This document shows positions 15,100 through 20,809 of a stretch of 20,809 bases of DNA, one piece after another (position 1 is the first letter of the stretch; each line of letters begins with the position of its first letter). The notes under the pieces are model-generated. The model had not been told where the DNA came from. It made no database searches and worked only from the letters and a program-made list of their open reading frames with translations. The position numbers and the translations under genes are program-made. The stretch comes from Catenibacterium mitsuoka_A (GTDB taxonomy: Bacteria > Bacillota_I > Bacilli_A > Erysipelotrichales > Coprobacillaceae): assembly GCF_964259225.1 (NCBI RefSeq), contig NZ_CAXVKN010000040.1. One strand, given 5' to 3'.

Positions 15100-16476
15100 A
15101 TGGATGAATTTTTAAGAGATATACATACATTATTATTCAAGGAATGGATTCTCATTCAGTCTATTGAGGGCTGTGATATTAAAGAAGAAAGTAAAAAAGT
15201 TATTCTTACAACTCCTTATTGTCATGCCGAAGTAGTATTTAATGACCATAACCTGATTGAATTATCAGTCACAAATCTTATCACTGATAAGATAGACTTC
15301 TATCTTCATTTTCAAATGCATACTATGAGTCATGCTATTTCTTTATATACAGAAATGCTTCAATGTGTTAAACAATTGATCAATGAACCTCCCGTTCGTG
15401 TTCTTTTAACATGTACAAGTGGCCTCACAACAGGTATGTTTGCCGCACAACTCAATGAAGCGACTACACTTTTATCTAAGAACTATGAATTTGATGCGAT
15501 TGCTTATCATGAACTCTATGATATTGCGAAGAATTATGATGTGATTCTTGTGGCACCACAGGTGAGTTCTAAAAAGACAAAACTAGAAACATGCTTTAAA
15601 AAGAAGACAGTACTGACTATTCCTTCTACAATATTCGCAAAATATGATGCAGGCGCATTATTAGAATTCTTAGATGAACATTTATCGTCTCGTCGTCATC
15701 CAACTACAGCTCGTTTGCCTGTCATTAGTCGACCCATGCCTCACCAGACAAAGATTTTAACCATCGCGACAGTACGCACAAGTCATCGTACAAGAATGAT
15801 ATATCGTGTTTTTGATCCTAACAACAAAACATTATTAGATAATGAAGTCGTTAAGTTTGATTTTCAAGTGAATGACCTCTTCGATATCCTTGATACAGTA
15901 TTACTCTTTCATCCAGATATTCCTATTATTGGAATTAGTCTTCCGGGAATCATTCGAGATGGTTATATGGACTTTCATAAACAAAGAATCAATGTCTTAG
16001 GACCACTTAATAAACGTTATCCAAATAAACGTTTCTATTTATTTAATGATGTCAATACCCTTGTATCTGGTTATTATATTTCACAGAATAAATACCAGAC
16101 AATCTCATTTCTTTATCAGCCATCCATGGGGAGTCCTTGTGGTATAGGTTCTGTTTTTAAAGGACAATTAATAGAAGGAGCGCATAAGATAGCAGGAGAA
16201 GCCAAATATCTGCCATTTAACAAAGAACAATTTCAAAAGACACCAGAGGAACAATTAAAATTCCTTGCCTATCAAGCTGCTGCAGTCATTTCTATCTATG
16301 ATCCTGAAATATTGATCGTATCATGTAAATATACTAATAAACATGAGTTAAGAAAATTATTAAAGAAATACTTTCCAGAAGAATATCTTCCTGATATTCA
16401 CTTTATTGAACATTTCAAGGAATATGGATTGTTAGGTGCTTTGATTCTTTCTATTCAAGAAGAAAATAAAGGTTGA
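15100..16476 (+). CDS. Fusion of unknown domain, PTS IIB (lactose/cellobiose type) and degenerate ROK domain
   Basis: A 458-residue soluble protein in three parts. Residues 1-95 match no family I recognise. Residues about 98-195 read as a PTS IIB domain: VRVLLTCTSGLTTGMFAAQL (99-118) aligns with the IIB phosphocysteine loop (Cys105), YDVILVAPQV (146-155) with the DVVLLGPQ strand, and FAKYDAGALLEF with the family C-terminus. Residues about 215-455 resemble a ROK/ASKHA sugar kinase: GISLPGIIRDG (278-288), LFNDVNT with Asp317, CGIGSVFKGQLIEGAHKIAGE (347-367) and YGLLGAL. The ATP-binding DxGGT start, the ExGH histidine and the zinc cysteines are missing, and there is no HTH, so it may be a sugar- or phosphorylation-sensing protein rather than a kinase or NagC-type repressor. 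Start ATG 15100 follows GAGGTGAT. An earlier in-frame GTG lies within that site. Confidence 0.7.
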   Translation: MDEFLRDIHTLLFKEWILIQSIEGCDIKEESKKVILTTPYCHAEVVFNDHNLIELSVTNLITDKIDFYLHFQMHTMSHAISLYTEMLQCVKQLINEPPVRVLLTCTSGLTTGMFAAQLNEATTLLSKNYEFDAIAYHELYDIAKNYDVILVAPQVSSKKTKLETCFKKKTVLTIPSTIFAKYDAGALLEFLDEHLSSRRHPTTARLPVISRPMPHQTKILTIATVRTSHRTRMIYRVFDPNNKTLLDNEVVKFDFQVNDLFDILDTVLLFHPDIPIIGISLPGIIRDGYMDFHKQRINVLGPLNKRYPNKRFYLFNDVNTLVSGYYISQNKYQTISFLYQPSMGSPCGIGSVFKGQLIEGAHKIAGEAKYLPFNKEQFQKTPEEQLKFLAYQAAAVISIYDPEILIVSCKYTNKHELRKLLKKYFPEEYLPDIHFIEHFKEYGLLGALILSIQEENKG

Positions 16477-16500
16477 GTTTATTGAAAAACTCAACCTTTA
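16466..16500 (+). terminator. Hairpin at the end of the IIB-ROK gene
   Basis: Perfect 15-bp stem (ATAAAGGTTGAGTTT and its complement, about 16466-16480 and 16487-16501) with a 6-nt loop. It includes the last codons and stop of the gene. The U-tract is poor, so termination may be partial. Its right arm overlaps the spacer of the ybaK promoter. Confidence 0.55.
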
Positions 16501-16509
16501 TGGTATAAT
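16482..16509 (+). promoter_or_regulatory. Promoter of the YbaK-type gene
   Basis: TTGAAA (16482-16487), 16-nt spacer, and consensus TATAAT (16504-16509) preceded by TGG, an extended -10. It is interleaved with the preceding hairpin. A second inverted repeat follows at 16513-16541. Confidence 0.75.
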
Positions 16510-16512
16510 CCT

Positions 16513-16541
16513 TATCAACATATCTAGTTAGTATGTTGATA
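16513..16541 (+). repeat. Inverted repeat in the ybaK leader, next to the ribosome binding site
   Basis: TATCAACATA (16513-16522) and TATGTTGATA (16532-16541) are perfect 10-base arms with a 9-nt spacer. The right arm ends on the first base of AGGAGG (16541-16546). It could be an operator just downstream of the promoter or an mRNA hairpin affecting translation start. Confidence 0.7.
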
Positions 16542-16553
16542 GGAGGTGTTATT

Positions 16554-17021
16554 ATGTCTTTAAGTTCTGTTAGAAATTATTTCAAACAATATAATATGGA
16601 TACACATATTGTAGAGTTTCCTGTATCAAGTGCGACTGTGGAACTTGCAGCACAGGCTATTGGCTGTAAAGAACAGGAAATTGCGAAAACAATGTCTTTT
16701 CATGTCGGGGATGAAGTCATTGTGATTGTAATGGCCGGAGATGCAAGAATCGACAATAAGAAATATAAATCATTCTTTCATAAAAAAGCTAAAATGCTTC
16801 ATGGAGATGAAGTAGAATCTTTAACTGGTCATCCAGTAGGTGGTGTTTGTCCTTTTGGATTAAAAGAAGGTATTAAAGTTTATCTTGATGAGTCTCTAGA
16901 ACGTTTTGATCATGTTTATCCAGCATGTGGCAGCCCTAATAGCGCTATTAAGCTCACTATTCCAGAATTAGAAAAATACGCCCATCAGGAATCATGGATT
17001 GATGTCACTGATATCATCTAA
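16554..17021 (+). CDS. ybaK: YbaK/ProX-type aminoacyl-tRNA deacylase
   Basis: Cytoplasmic trans-editing protein of the YbaK/prolyl-tRNA synthetase-associated fold, hydrolysing mischarged tRNA (Cys-tRNAPro in characterised YbaK). From ATG 16554 (AGGAGG, 7-nt spacing) it has 155 residues. The ATG at 16533 lies upstream of the ribosome binding site and was discarded. Family features are EIAKTMSFHVGDEVIVIVMAGDARI with the conserved lysine early, GHPVGGVCPFGL in the middle and KVYLDESLERFDHVYPACGSPN. Which tRNA it edits is not decidable from sequence. Its last 30 bases overlap the end of the convergent SRAP gene, and its terminator lies inside that gene. Confidence 0.88.
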   Translation: MSLSSVRNYFKQYNMDTHIVEFPVSSATVELAAQAIGCKEQEIAKTMSFHVGDEVIVIVMAGDARIDNKKYKSFFHKKAKMLHGDEVESLTGHPVGGVCPFGLKEGIKVYLDESLERFDHVYPACGSPNSAIKLTIPELEKYAHQESWIDVTDII

Positions 17022-17543
17022 TGAGATTTGTTTATGAGAACCAAGGACTTCTAAAGAGTCTTTGGTTTTTTTGTATACTCTTCCTTCATCAAGCCATAAA
17101 TCTATATCTTCAAATGAAACAATGACAGGCATTCTTGAATGAATTCCTGACATGATGTCTTCTGCTTCTTTTGTAAGTATTGTGAAATAGTCATCATGAT
17201 AGATGCCTGCAAGATAAAGAATATGATTATTAGTAAAGCGATATTGCGCATGCGCTCTATCCCATTCATAGAAACCACTGATTGGAATAATACATCTTCT
17301 TTTTACTGCATCTTCTTTAAACATCTTCTTTTCTAATACTGTTTCTATACGTGCGTTAAAAACACGTTTTTGATTTAATGGATAACCCCATGTCTTATAG
17401 TCTCCATAATGACCCTTCAAAATAATAAAGCCTTCTTCTCCCGGATGAATATCTCCATAAGGAAATGTATGTCCATCAGGAATAATGACCCATCTTGTTA
17501 AATCATATTTTAATTGTTCATCTAAATAGTAACGTCCACACAT
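16992..17543 (-). CDS. SOS response-associated peptidase (SRAP, HMCES/YedK family)
   Basis: Protein that covalently captures abasic sites in single-stranded DNA through its N-terminal cysteine. The catalytic set is present: Cys2 (exposed after Met removal, MCGRYY), Asn63 in FNARIETV, Glu93 in FYEWD and His135 in HSRMPV. At 183 residues it is shorter than many members (about 220) because of reduced loops, but the core is complete. GGAGG is 6 nt before the ATG and directly follows the terminator of the HD gene. Its 3' end overlaps ybaK by 30 bp. The family name reflects linkage to SOS genes. No LexA box was recognised here. Confidence 0.9.
   Translation of the reverse strand: MCGRYYLDEQLKYDLTRWVIIPDGHTFPYGDIHPGEEGFIILKGHYGDYKTWGYPLNQKRVFNARIETVLEKKMFKEDAVKRRCIIPISGFYEWDRAHAQYRFTNNHILYLAGIYHDDYFTILTKEAEDIMSGIHSRMPVIVSFEDIDLWLDEGRVYKKTKDSLEVLGSHKQISLDDISDINP
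17039..17072 (+). terminator. Terminator of ybaK embedded in the SRAP coding sequence
   Basis: Plus-strand stem AACCAAGGACT/AGTCTTTGGTT (11 bp with one G-U, arms 17039-17049 and 17057-17067, 7-nt loop) running into seven T (17066-17072). It lies 17 nt beyond the ybaK stop codon, within the antisense SRAP gene (about codons 161-172). Confidence 0.85.
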
Positions 17544-17554
17544 AATAATCCTCC

Positions 17555-17581
17555 AAAAAAAGTCATAGAAAACTATGACTT
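17555..17581 (-). terminator. Terminator of the HD-domain gene, abutting the SRAP ribosome binding site
   Basis: Minus-strand 9-bp stem AAGTCATAG/CTATGACTT with a four-base loop (arms 17573-17581 and 17560-17568), containing the HD stop codon. A run of six or seven T follows and then, without a gap, the GGAGG of the SRAP gene. Confidence 0.8.
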
Positions 17582-18058
17582 AAACATTGTATCTAATATA
17601 TGCTTACCTGTTTCTGTTTCAAAAAAACTCTCTTTGGCATGTTTGATAGATTCTATAGAAGCATTATCTTCAAATGCATTGACTAAAAAATCCGCTTCTA
17701 ACAAGATACGATAATCTATTTCATCAACATCAGTATATGTATGATGATGCGCAATCAAGAAACATATTCTTTCTATATCGTCTTCTTTAAATCCTAAAGA
17801 AGTACATATTTCTCTTGCAGGTGCAGGTCCTTCTTGTTCCTGTAACTTTCCATTTTGAAAGCCATATTTCTCTTCTGATACACGTATTCCAATATCATGT
17901 AAAATACTGGCCGCTTCTAATACAAAAAGTGTATGTGTATCTAATCCTTCTTTTTCACCAATTAATTTAGAAAAGCTATGTACCTTTATGAAATGCTGGA
18001 TACGCTTAGGATCTCCATAATCAAATTCAATCATCTTCATCATTAATTCTTCTAACAT
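17573..18058 (-). CDS. HD-domain phosphohydrolase, uncharacterised
   Basis: Small soluble HD-superfamily protein (161 residues), expected to be a metal-dependent phosphohydrolase acting on a nucleotide or similar phosphate ester. Metal ligands are His27 (KVHSF), the HD pair His54-Asp55 in ASILHDIG, histidines 104-106 in IAHHHTY, and Asp123 in LEADFLV. Start ATG 18058 is preceded by AGGTGAT with about 4 nt from its end. The ATG at 18073 lies upstream of that site. It resembles stand-alone YpgQ-like HD proteins. The substrate is unknown. Flanked on both sides by terminators, so probably its own transcript. Confidence 0.85.
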   Translation of the reverse strand: MLEELMMKMIEFDYGDPKRIQHFIKVHSFSKLIGEKEGLDTHTLFVLEAASILHDIGIRVSEEKYGFQNGKLQEQEGPAPAREICTSLGFKEDDIERICFLIAHHHTYTDVDEIDYRILLEADFLVNAFEDNASIESIKHAKESFFETETGKHILDTMFKS

Positions 18059-18075
18059 ATTTATCACCTGCATCT

Positions 18076-18084
18076 ATTGTAGCA
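18076..18084 (-). promoter_or_regulatory. Extended -10 candidate for the HD gene
   Basis: Minus-strand TGC-TACAAT (18076-18084) lies right after the yitT terminator, about 7 nt before the ribosome binding site. No -35 is seen, because the stretch upstream is the terminator hairpin and U-tract. Confidence 0.4.
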
Positions 18085-18111
18085 CAAAAAGAAAAAGACC
18101 CGTAGGTCTTA
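18085..18111 (-). terminator. Terminator of the yitT-like gene
   Basis: Minus-strand stem AAGACC/GGTCTT (arms 18105-18110 and 18095-18100) capped by TACG, a stable UNCG-type tetraloop, and followed by T4-C-T5. It overlaps the yitT stop codon. Confidence 0.85.
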
Positions 18112-18951
18112 ACGTGATAATGTATAGCCTTTTCCAATGACTGAATGAACATCACTCACAAAAACAAAGGAAGTAGGATCTTCTTCTACCGATATTCTCT
18201 TAATAGTCGCAATCTTCTTATACTGTGTGACTACAAGAATGACCTGCATATCTTCTCTTAAATAACCTGATTCAGCTTTTAATAAAGTGAGACCAACATC
18301 AATTTCTTTATAAATGCGATCTCTAATTTTTTCATATTCCTGACTCATAATCATGATTTCACATTGTGATTGACCATATGCCAATACTTTATTGACTGTT
18401 ATAGTACAGATCATAATCGCAAGAATACCATATACATTCTTCATAAAGGGATTAGATGCCACCTGAATCAAAATAACTGTAATATCACATACATTCATAA
18501 CGATAGAAACAGGGACTTTGAAATATTTCTGTAAGATCACACCAATAATATCAAAACCACCAGAAGATCCATCACCTAAAAGTACAAGTCCTACCCCTGC
18601 CCCAATGAGGACACCTGCAAGAATAGCACTCATTAAAGGATCAGAACTCATTTCCGCTAAGAAATTATATTTCTGACATAGATCTAACCCAAATGGGAAG
18701 ATGATGCTGACAATCAATGTCTTGAAAATGAATTCTTTACCAATAAATATATAACCTAATACAAATAATATCGCATTACAAATTAATACAAGAATTGAGA
18801 CTGGTAATGGAATCATCTTACTTAAAATAACACATAAACCTGTGACGCCTCCTGCAGCGAAAGATTGTGGTAATACAATCATTCCAAGTGCTATATCAGT
18901 CAAAGCGACACCAACCAAGATTTTTACCATTGATAATACTTTTTCCTTCAT
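18109..18951 (-). CDS. YitT family membrane protein (DUF161 + DUF2179)
   Basis: Integral membrane protein of unknown function in the YitT/YqfU family. Five or six hydrophobic segments cover residues 5 to about 185, with the glycine-rich family signature FAAGGVTGLCVIL early and GDGSSGGFDIIG (about residues 126-137) in the middle. A soluble C-terminal DUF2179 domain (about 195-280) with LLKAESGYLREDMQVILVV and VHSVIGKGY has a ferredoxin-like, PII/ACT-type look. The start ATG 18951 (280 residues) is chosen because GGGTG lies 6 nt upstream. Earlier GTG 18960 and ATG 18957 are in frame but too close to that site. Divergent from the Crp-like gene. No transport substrate can be inferred. Confidence 0.88.
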   Translation of the reverse strand: MKEKVLSMVKILVGVALTDIALGMIVLPQSFAAGGVTGLCVILSKMIPLPVSILVLICNAILFVLGYIFIGKEFIFKTLIVSIIFPFGLDLCQKYNFLAEMSSDPLMSAILAGVLIGAGVGLVLLGDGSSGGFDIIGVILQKYFKVPVSIVMNVCDITVILIQVASNPFMKNVYGILAIMICTITVNKVLAYGQSQCEIMIMSQEYEKIRDRIYKEIDVGLTLLKAESGYLREDMQVILVVTQYKKIATIKRISVEEDPTSFVFVSDVHSVIGKGYTLSR

Positions 18952-18995
18952 TTTCATCACCCAGGAATATTATAATGATAAAAAGAGACAATACA

Positions 18996-19009
18996 GTAGC
19001 CTAGGCTAC
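18996..19009. promoter_or_regulatory. Perfect 14-bp palindrome between yitT and the Crp-like gene
   Basis: GTAGCCTAGGCTAC is fully self-complementary. It lies in the 70-bp divergent gap, 13 bp before the crp-like ATG and overlapping a TACAAT (19007-19012). A TATAAT at 18971-18976 upstream is a better-placed -10 for the gene. The site is a candidate operator for the regulator's own control and that of yitT. Confidence 0.6.
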
Positions 19010-19021
19010 AATGGAGGACAT

Positions 19022-19654
19022 ATGAATATCATTATTCCAGAAAACTATTTTTATTTATTTGAATCAGTAGGTGAACGTTGTGTATTGCCTTCAAAGACAG
19101 TTATCTTTTATGAGAGTGATGATGCGAATGATATCTATCTTTTAATCAAAGGACGTGTGCGTGCTTATTTAAGTAATTCACAGGGTAAACAGATTACCTT
19201 GGAGGTATTAAAGAAAGGACGTATTTTTGGTGATGGTTCTTTTTTAAACCATTCTGTACGTAAAGCAAATATGGCCACGATTACTGATGCAGAATTCATC
19301 CGTTGTCATATTACTGATTTAATGCCTATATTACAGAAAAATAATGATCTCATGGTTCTTATGCTTCAGCATCTGACTTCTACATGCAACTATTTGACAC
19401 ATACAATTGAAAGATTAGTGAACTATAATAGTACACAAAAGGTGGCTGATTTCCTTCTTATTGAAACAGATAACGGAAGAAAATCCATTCCTTATACACA
19501 TGAAGATATTGCAGGATGTTTAGATATGAATAGAGTGACGGTATCACGTATTATGAAGAAATTGAAAGAGGAAAATGCTGTTTTGTATGAGTATGGAATT
19601 GTTTCTGTAACGGATTCTAAAACATTGAAGCATATTCTAGAACACACTGAATAG
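19022..19654 (+). CDS. Crp/Fnr family transcriptional regulator
   Basis: DNA-binding regulator of 210 residues with an N-terminal cyclic-nucleotide-binding-like beta barrel (about 8-115), a dimerisation helix (about 108-135) and a C-terminal winged helix-turn-helix (about 140-205, recognition region DIAGCLDMNRVTVSRIMKKL). The phosphate-binding cassette, FGDGSFLNHSVRKANMAT (69-86), departs from the CRP pattern (GELAL...PRAAT), so cAMP binding is doubtful. The four cysteines do not form the FNR iron-sulfur pattern. GGAGG is 4 nt before the ATG. It lies 57 bp before the asparaginase gene and next to the divergent yitT-like gene, both possible targets. The effector is unknown. Confidence 0.9.
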   Translation: MNIIIPENYFYLFESVGERCVLPSKTVIFYESDDANDIYLLIKGRVRAYLSNSQGKQITLEVLKKGRIFGDGSFLNHSVRKANMATITDAEFIRCHITDLMPILQKNNDLMVLMLQHLTSTCNYLTHTIERLVNYNSTQKVADFLLIETDNGRKSIPYTHEDIAGCLDMNRVTVSRIMKKLKEENAVLYEYGIVSVTDSKTLKHILEHTE

Positions 19655-19660
19655 AGATTA

Positions 19661-19689
19661 TTGCATTCAAGTTTTGTTTTAAATATAAT
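19661..19689 (+). promoter_or_regulatory. Promoter of the asparaginase gene
   Basis: TTGCAT (19661-19666), 17-nt spacer and consensus TATAAT (19684-19689), starting 6 nt after the Crp-like stop codon. No terminator separates the two genes, so read-through from the regulator is also possible. Confidence 0.65.
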
Positions 19690-19711
19690 TATTGACGAGG
19701 TGTAAAAAAAT

Positions 19712-20698
19712 ATGAAAAAGAAAAAAATTGCGATTATTGCGACAGGTGGCACGATTGCAGGAAGTGGTGCCGCAGGTAAAACAACAAATTATGAAGCAGG
19801 TACTATTTCTGTAGATGAAGTATTGTCTTCTATTCCAGATATAAGAGATCGTGTTGAAATTGTTTTAGATAATCTTTTCTCGGTTGATTCTAATGAAATT
19901 GATGATCAAAGATGGTTGATCTTAACTGAACATATTAATAAACTTGCAGATCAGCAGGATATTGATGGAATTGTCGTGACTCATGGAACTGATACAATGG
20001 AAGAAACATCTTACTTCTTAAACTTAACAGTGAATACATTAAAACCTGTTGTTTTAACAGGGGCAATGCGTCCTGCAACTGCAACAAGTGCCGATGGACC
20101 ATTTAACTTATTCCAGGCAATTATGCTTGCAAGTCATAGTGAAGCTTGGGGTCGTGGTGTAATGTGCTTATTCTCAAGTACTATTTTCTCCGGTAGAGAT
20201 ATCCAGAAGATCAGTAATTATAAGATTGATGCCTTTGACCAGAGAGCTTTCGCCAATCTAGGTTATATGAAGGATGATGAAGTCTATTTCTCTTCTCAGC
20301 CATTAAAGAGACATACAACTTATTCAGTCTTTTCACGTAAACCAATTGATAATCTTGCCAATGTGGCTATTGCAGATTATTATGTCGGTGCTTCTCCTGA
20401 TATTCTTGATTTCCTCGCACAAAATAATGAAGGTATCGTAATTGTTGGAACAGGGAGCGGAAACTATTCTAAAGAATGGCGTCAGCGTATTGAAGAATTA
20501 TCTGATCAGGGTATTGTCTTTGTACGTGCGAGCCGTGTAACGAACAGTATTATTTTCCAGGATGATTATTTTGATCCTAAGCATGTATGTCTAGGGGCTA
20601 ATAACTTATCTCCTTATAAAGCACGCATTCTATTAATGCTTTCTCTAACAATCACAAAAGATAAAAAAGTAATTAACGATTACTTCTTAAACTACTAA
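19712..20698 (+). CDS. L-asparaginase
   Basis: Hydrolyses asparagine to aspartate and ammonia. The 328 residues fit the bacterial asparaginase family. The nucleophile threonine is in IATGGTIAGSG (Thr14), the second catalytic threonine and aspartate are in THGTDTMEET (Thr93-Asp94), and substrate contacts are expected at VDSNEID (Ser60) and TGAMRPATATSADGPFN. There is no signal peptide or lipobox: the protein starts MKKKKIAIIATGGT directly with the first strand, so it should be cytoplasmic, although its sequence looks like the type II branch. GAGGTG precedes the ATG by 9 nt. Followed by a strong terminator. The upstream Crp-like gene may regulate it, which is inference. Confidence 0.94.
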   Translation: MKKKKIAIIATGGTIAGSGAAGKTTNYEAGTISVDEVLSSIPDIRDRVEIVLDNLFSVDSNEIDDQRWLILTEHINKLADQQDIDGIVVTHGTDTMEETSYFLNLTVNTLKPVVLTGAMRPATATSADGPFNLFQAIMLASHSEAWGRGVMCLFSSTIFSGRDIQKISNYKIDAFDQRAFANLGYMKDDEVYFSSQPLKRHTTYSVFSRKPIDNLANVAIADYYVGASPDILDFLAQNNEGIVIVGTGSGNYSKEWRQRIEELSDQGIVFVRASRVTNSIIFQDDYFDPKHVCLGANNLSPYKARILLMLSLTITKDKKVINDYFLNY

Positions 20699-20722
20699 AA
20701 AAAGGCTCGAAAGCCTTTTTTT
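20697..20722 (+). terminator. Intrinsic terminator after the asparaginase gene
   Basis: A7-GGCT, a CGAA loop (20708-20711) and AGCC-T7 form a compact hairpin that overlaps the stop codon and ends in a T-run. The A7 on the other side makes it symmetric, so it can also work on the minus strand. Confidence 0.9.
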
Positions 20723-20769
20723 ACTTTTTTACGAGTAACTAAATAAACTTGGGGTTTACTCAAGCTTTG

Positions 20770-20803
20770 AAAAAGTCAGGGGTATGAACTCCTGGCTTTG
20801 CTT
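20770..20803. terminator. Hairpin at the right edge, probably a terminator for a gene on the minus strand
   Basis: AAAGTCAGGGG/CTCCTGGCTTT pair over 11 positions with two G-U (arms 20772-20782 and 20789-20799, 6-nt loop). On the minus strand the hairpin is followed by TTTTTC, on the plus strand by GCTTTT. The minus reading looks better and would close a convergent gene outside the window. Confidence 0.55.
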
Positions 20804-20809
20804 TTATGC

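Noticed and set aside
15100..16476. Annotation as a NagC-type ROK transcriptional repressor or as a glucokinase
   Set aside because: There is no helix-turn-helix at the N-terminus, the ROK zinc cysteines are absent and the ATP-binding DxGGT start is missing. The middle part is a IIB-like domain instead.
19007..19012. TACAAT as the main -10 box of the Crp-like gene
   Set aside because: A start about 7 nt downstream would fall after the GGAGG site and leave the mRNA without it. The upstream TATAAT at 18971-18976 fits better, although it lacks a clear -35.
18842..19021. N-terminal extension of the Crp-like protein into the yitT region
   Set aside because: The extension would be antisense to the yitT start and has no ribosome binding site. 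GGAGG with correct spacing marks the ATG at 19022.
19022..19654. FNR-type oxygen sensor
   Set aside because: The four cysteines are scattered (near residues 20, 95, 122, 166) and do not form the N-terminal cluster needed for an FNR iron-sulfur centre.

Overview
The window is about 20.8 kb of AT-rich DNA from a low-GC Gram-positive bacterium (Bacillota). Three things point there: the order of the cell-wall and division (dcw) genes, strong purine-rich ribosome binding sites in front of nearly every gene, and short intrinsic terminators with U-tracts. TGA is used as a stop codon (mraZ, HAD phosphatase, SRAP gene), so the code is the standard one. The compact dcw cluster without murE, spoVD or spoVE would fit an Erysipelotrichia-type gut lineage, but that placement is inference.

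Region 1 (1-12.5 kb, minus strand) is one long dcw operon. In transcription order it is mraZ, rsmH, ftsL, pbpB, mraY, murD, murG, murB, divIB, ftsA, ftsZ and then proC. Junctions are very tight (1-nt overlaps, adjacent codons, Shine-Dalgarno sites inside the previous gene), which implies translational coupling. The operon starts from a promoter carrying a 10-bp-phased array of MraZ-type boxes. A second promoter probably lies just before ftsA. A terminator sits between ftsZ and proC and a strong one follows proC. At the left edge a minus-strand promoter with an A/T-rich upstream region and a TTGAAAACTGAACA leader motif suggests that an rRNA operon begins just outside the window.

Region 2 (12.5-14.9 kb, minus strand) holds yceD-rpmF, driven by a near-consensus promoter with two tandem 25-26 bp repeats directly upstream, and a translationally coupled pair: a HAD (Cof-type) phosphatase and a small esterase.

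Region 3 (15.1-20.8 kb) is mixed in strand. It carries an unusual fusion of an unknown N-terminal domain, a PTS IIB domain of the lactose/cellobiose type and a degenerate ROK (sugar-kinase fold) domain; a YbaK-type tRNA-editing protein; a convergent, overlapping SRAP (HMCES/YedK) gene; an HD-domain phosphohydrolase; a YitT-type membrane protein; a divergent Crp/Fnr-type regulator; and a cytoplasmic asparaginase.

The dcw region is conserved housekeeping DNA. The least ordinary item is the IIB-ROK fusion with its own palindromic operator-like promoter. The regulatory architecture is also worth attention: MraZ boxes, repeats before yceD, terminators abutting the next gene's ribosome binding site, and a perfect palindrome between yitT and the crp-like gene. 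Several start codons were moved downstream of the longest open frame to fit the ribosome binding site (ftsA, divIB, rsmH, yceD, IIB-ROK, ybaK, HD gene, yitT). No CRISPR array, insertion sequence, phage gene or tRNA was seen, and no stretch longer than 300 bases lacks a gene.
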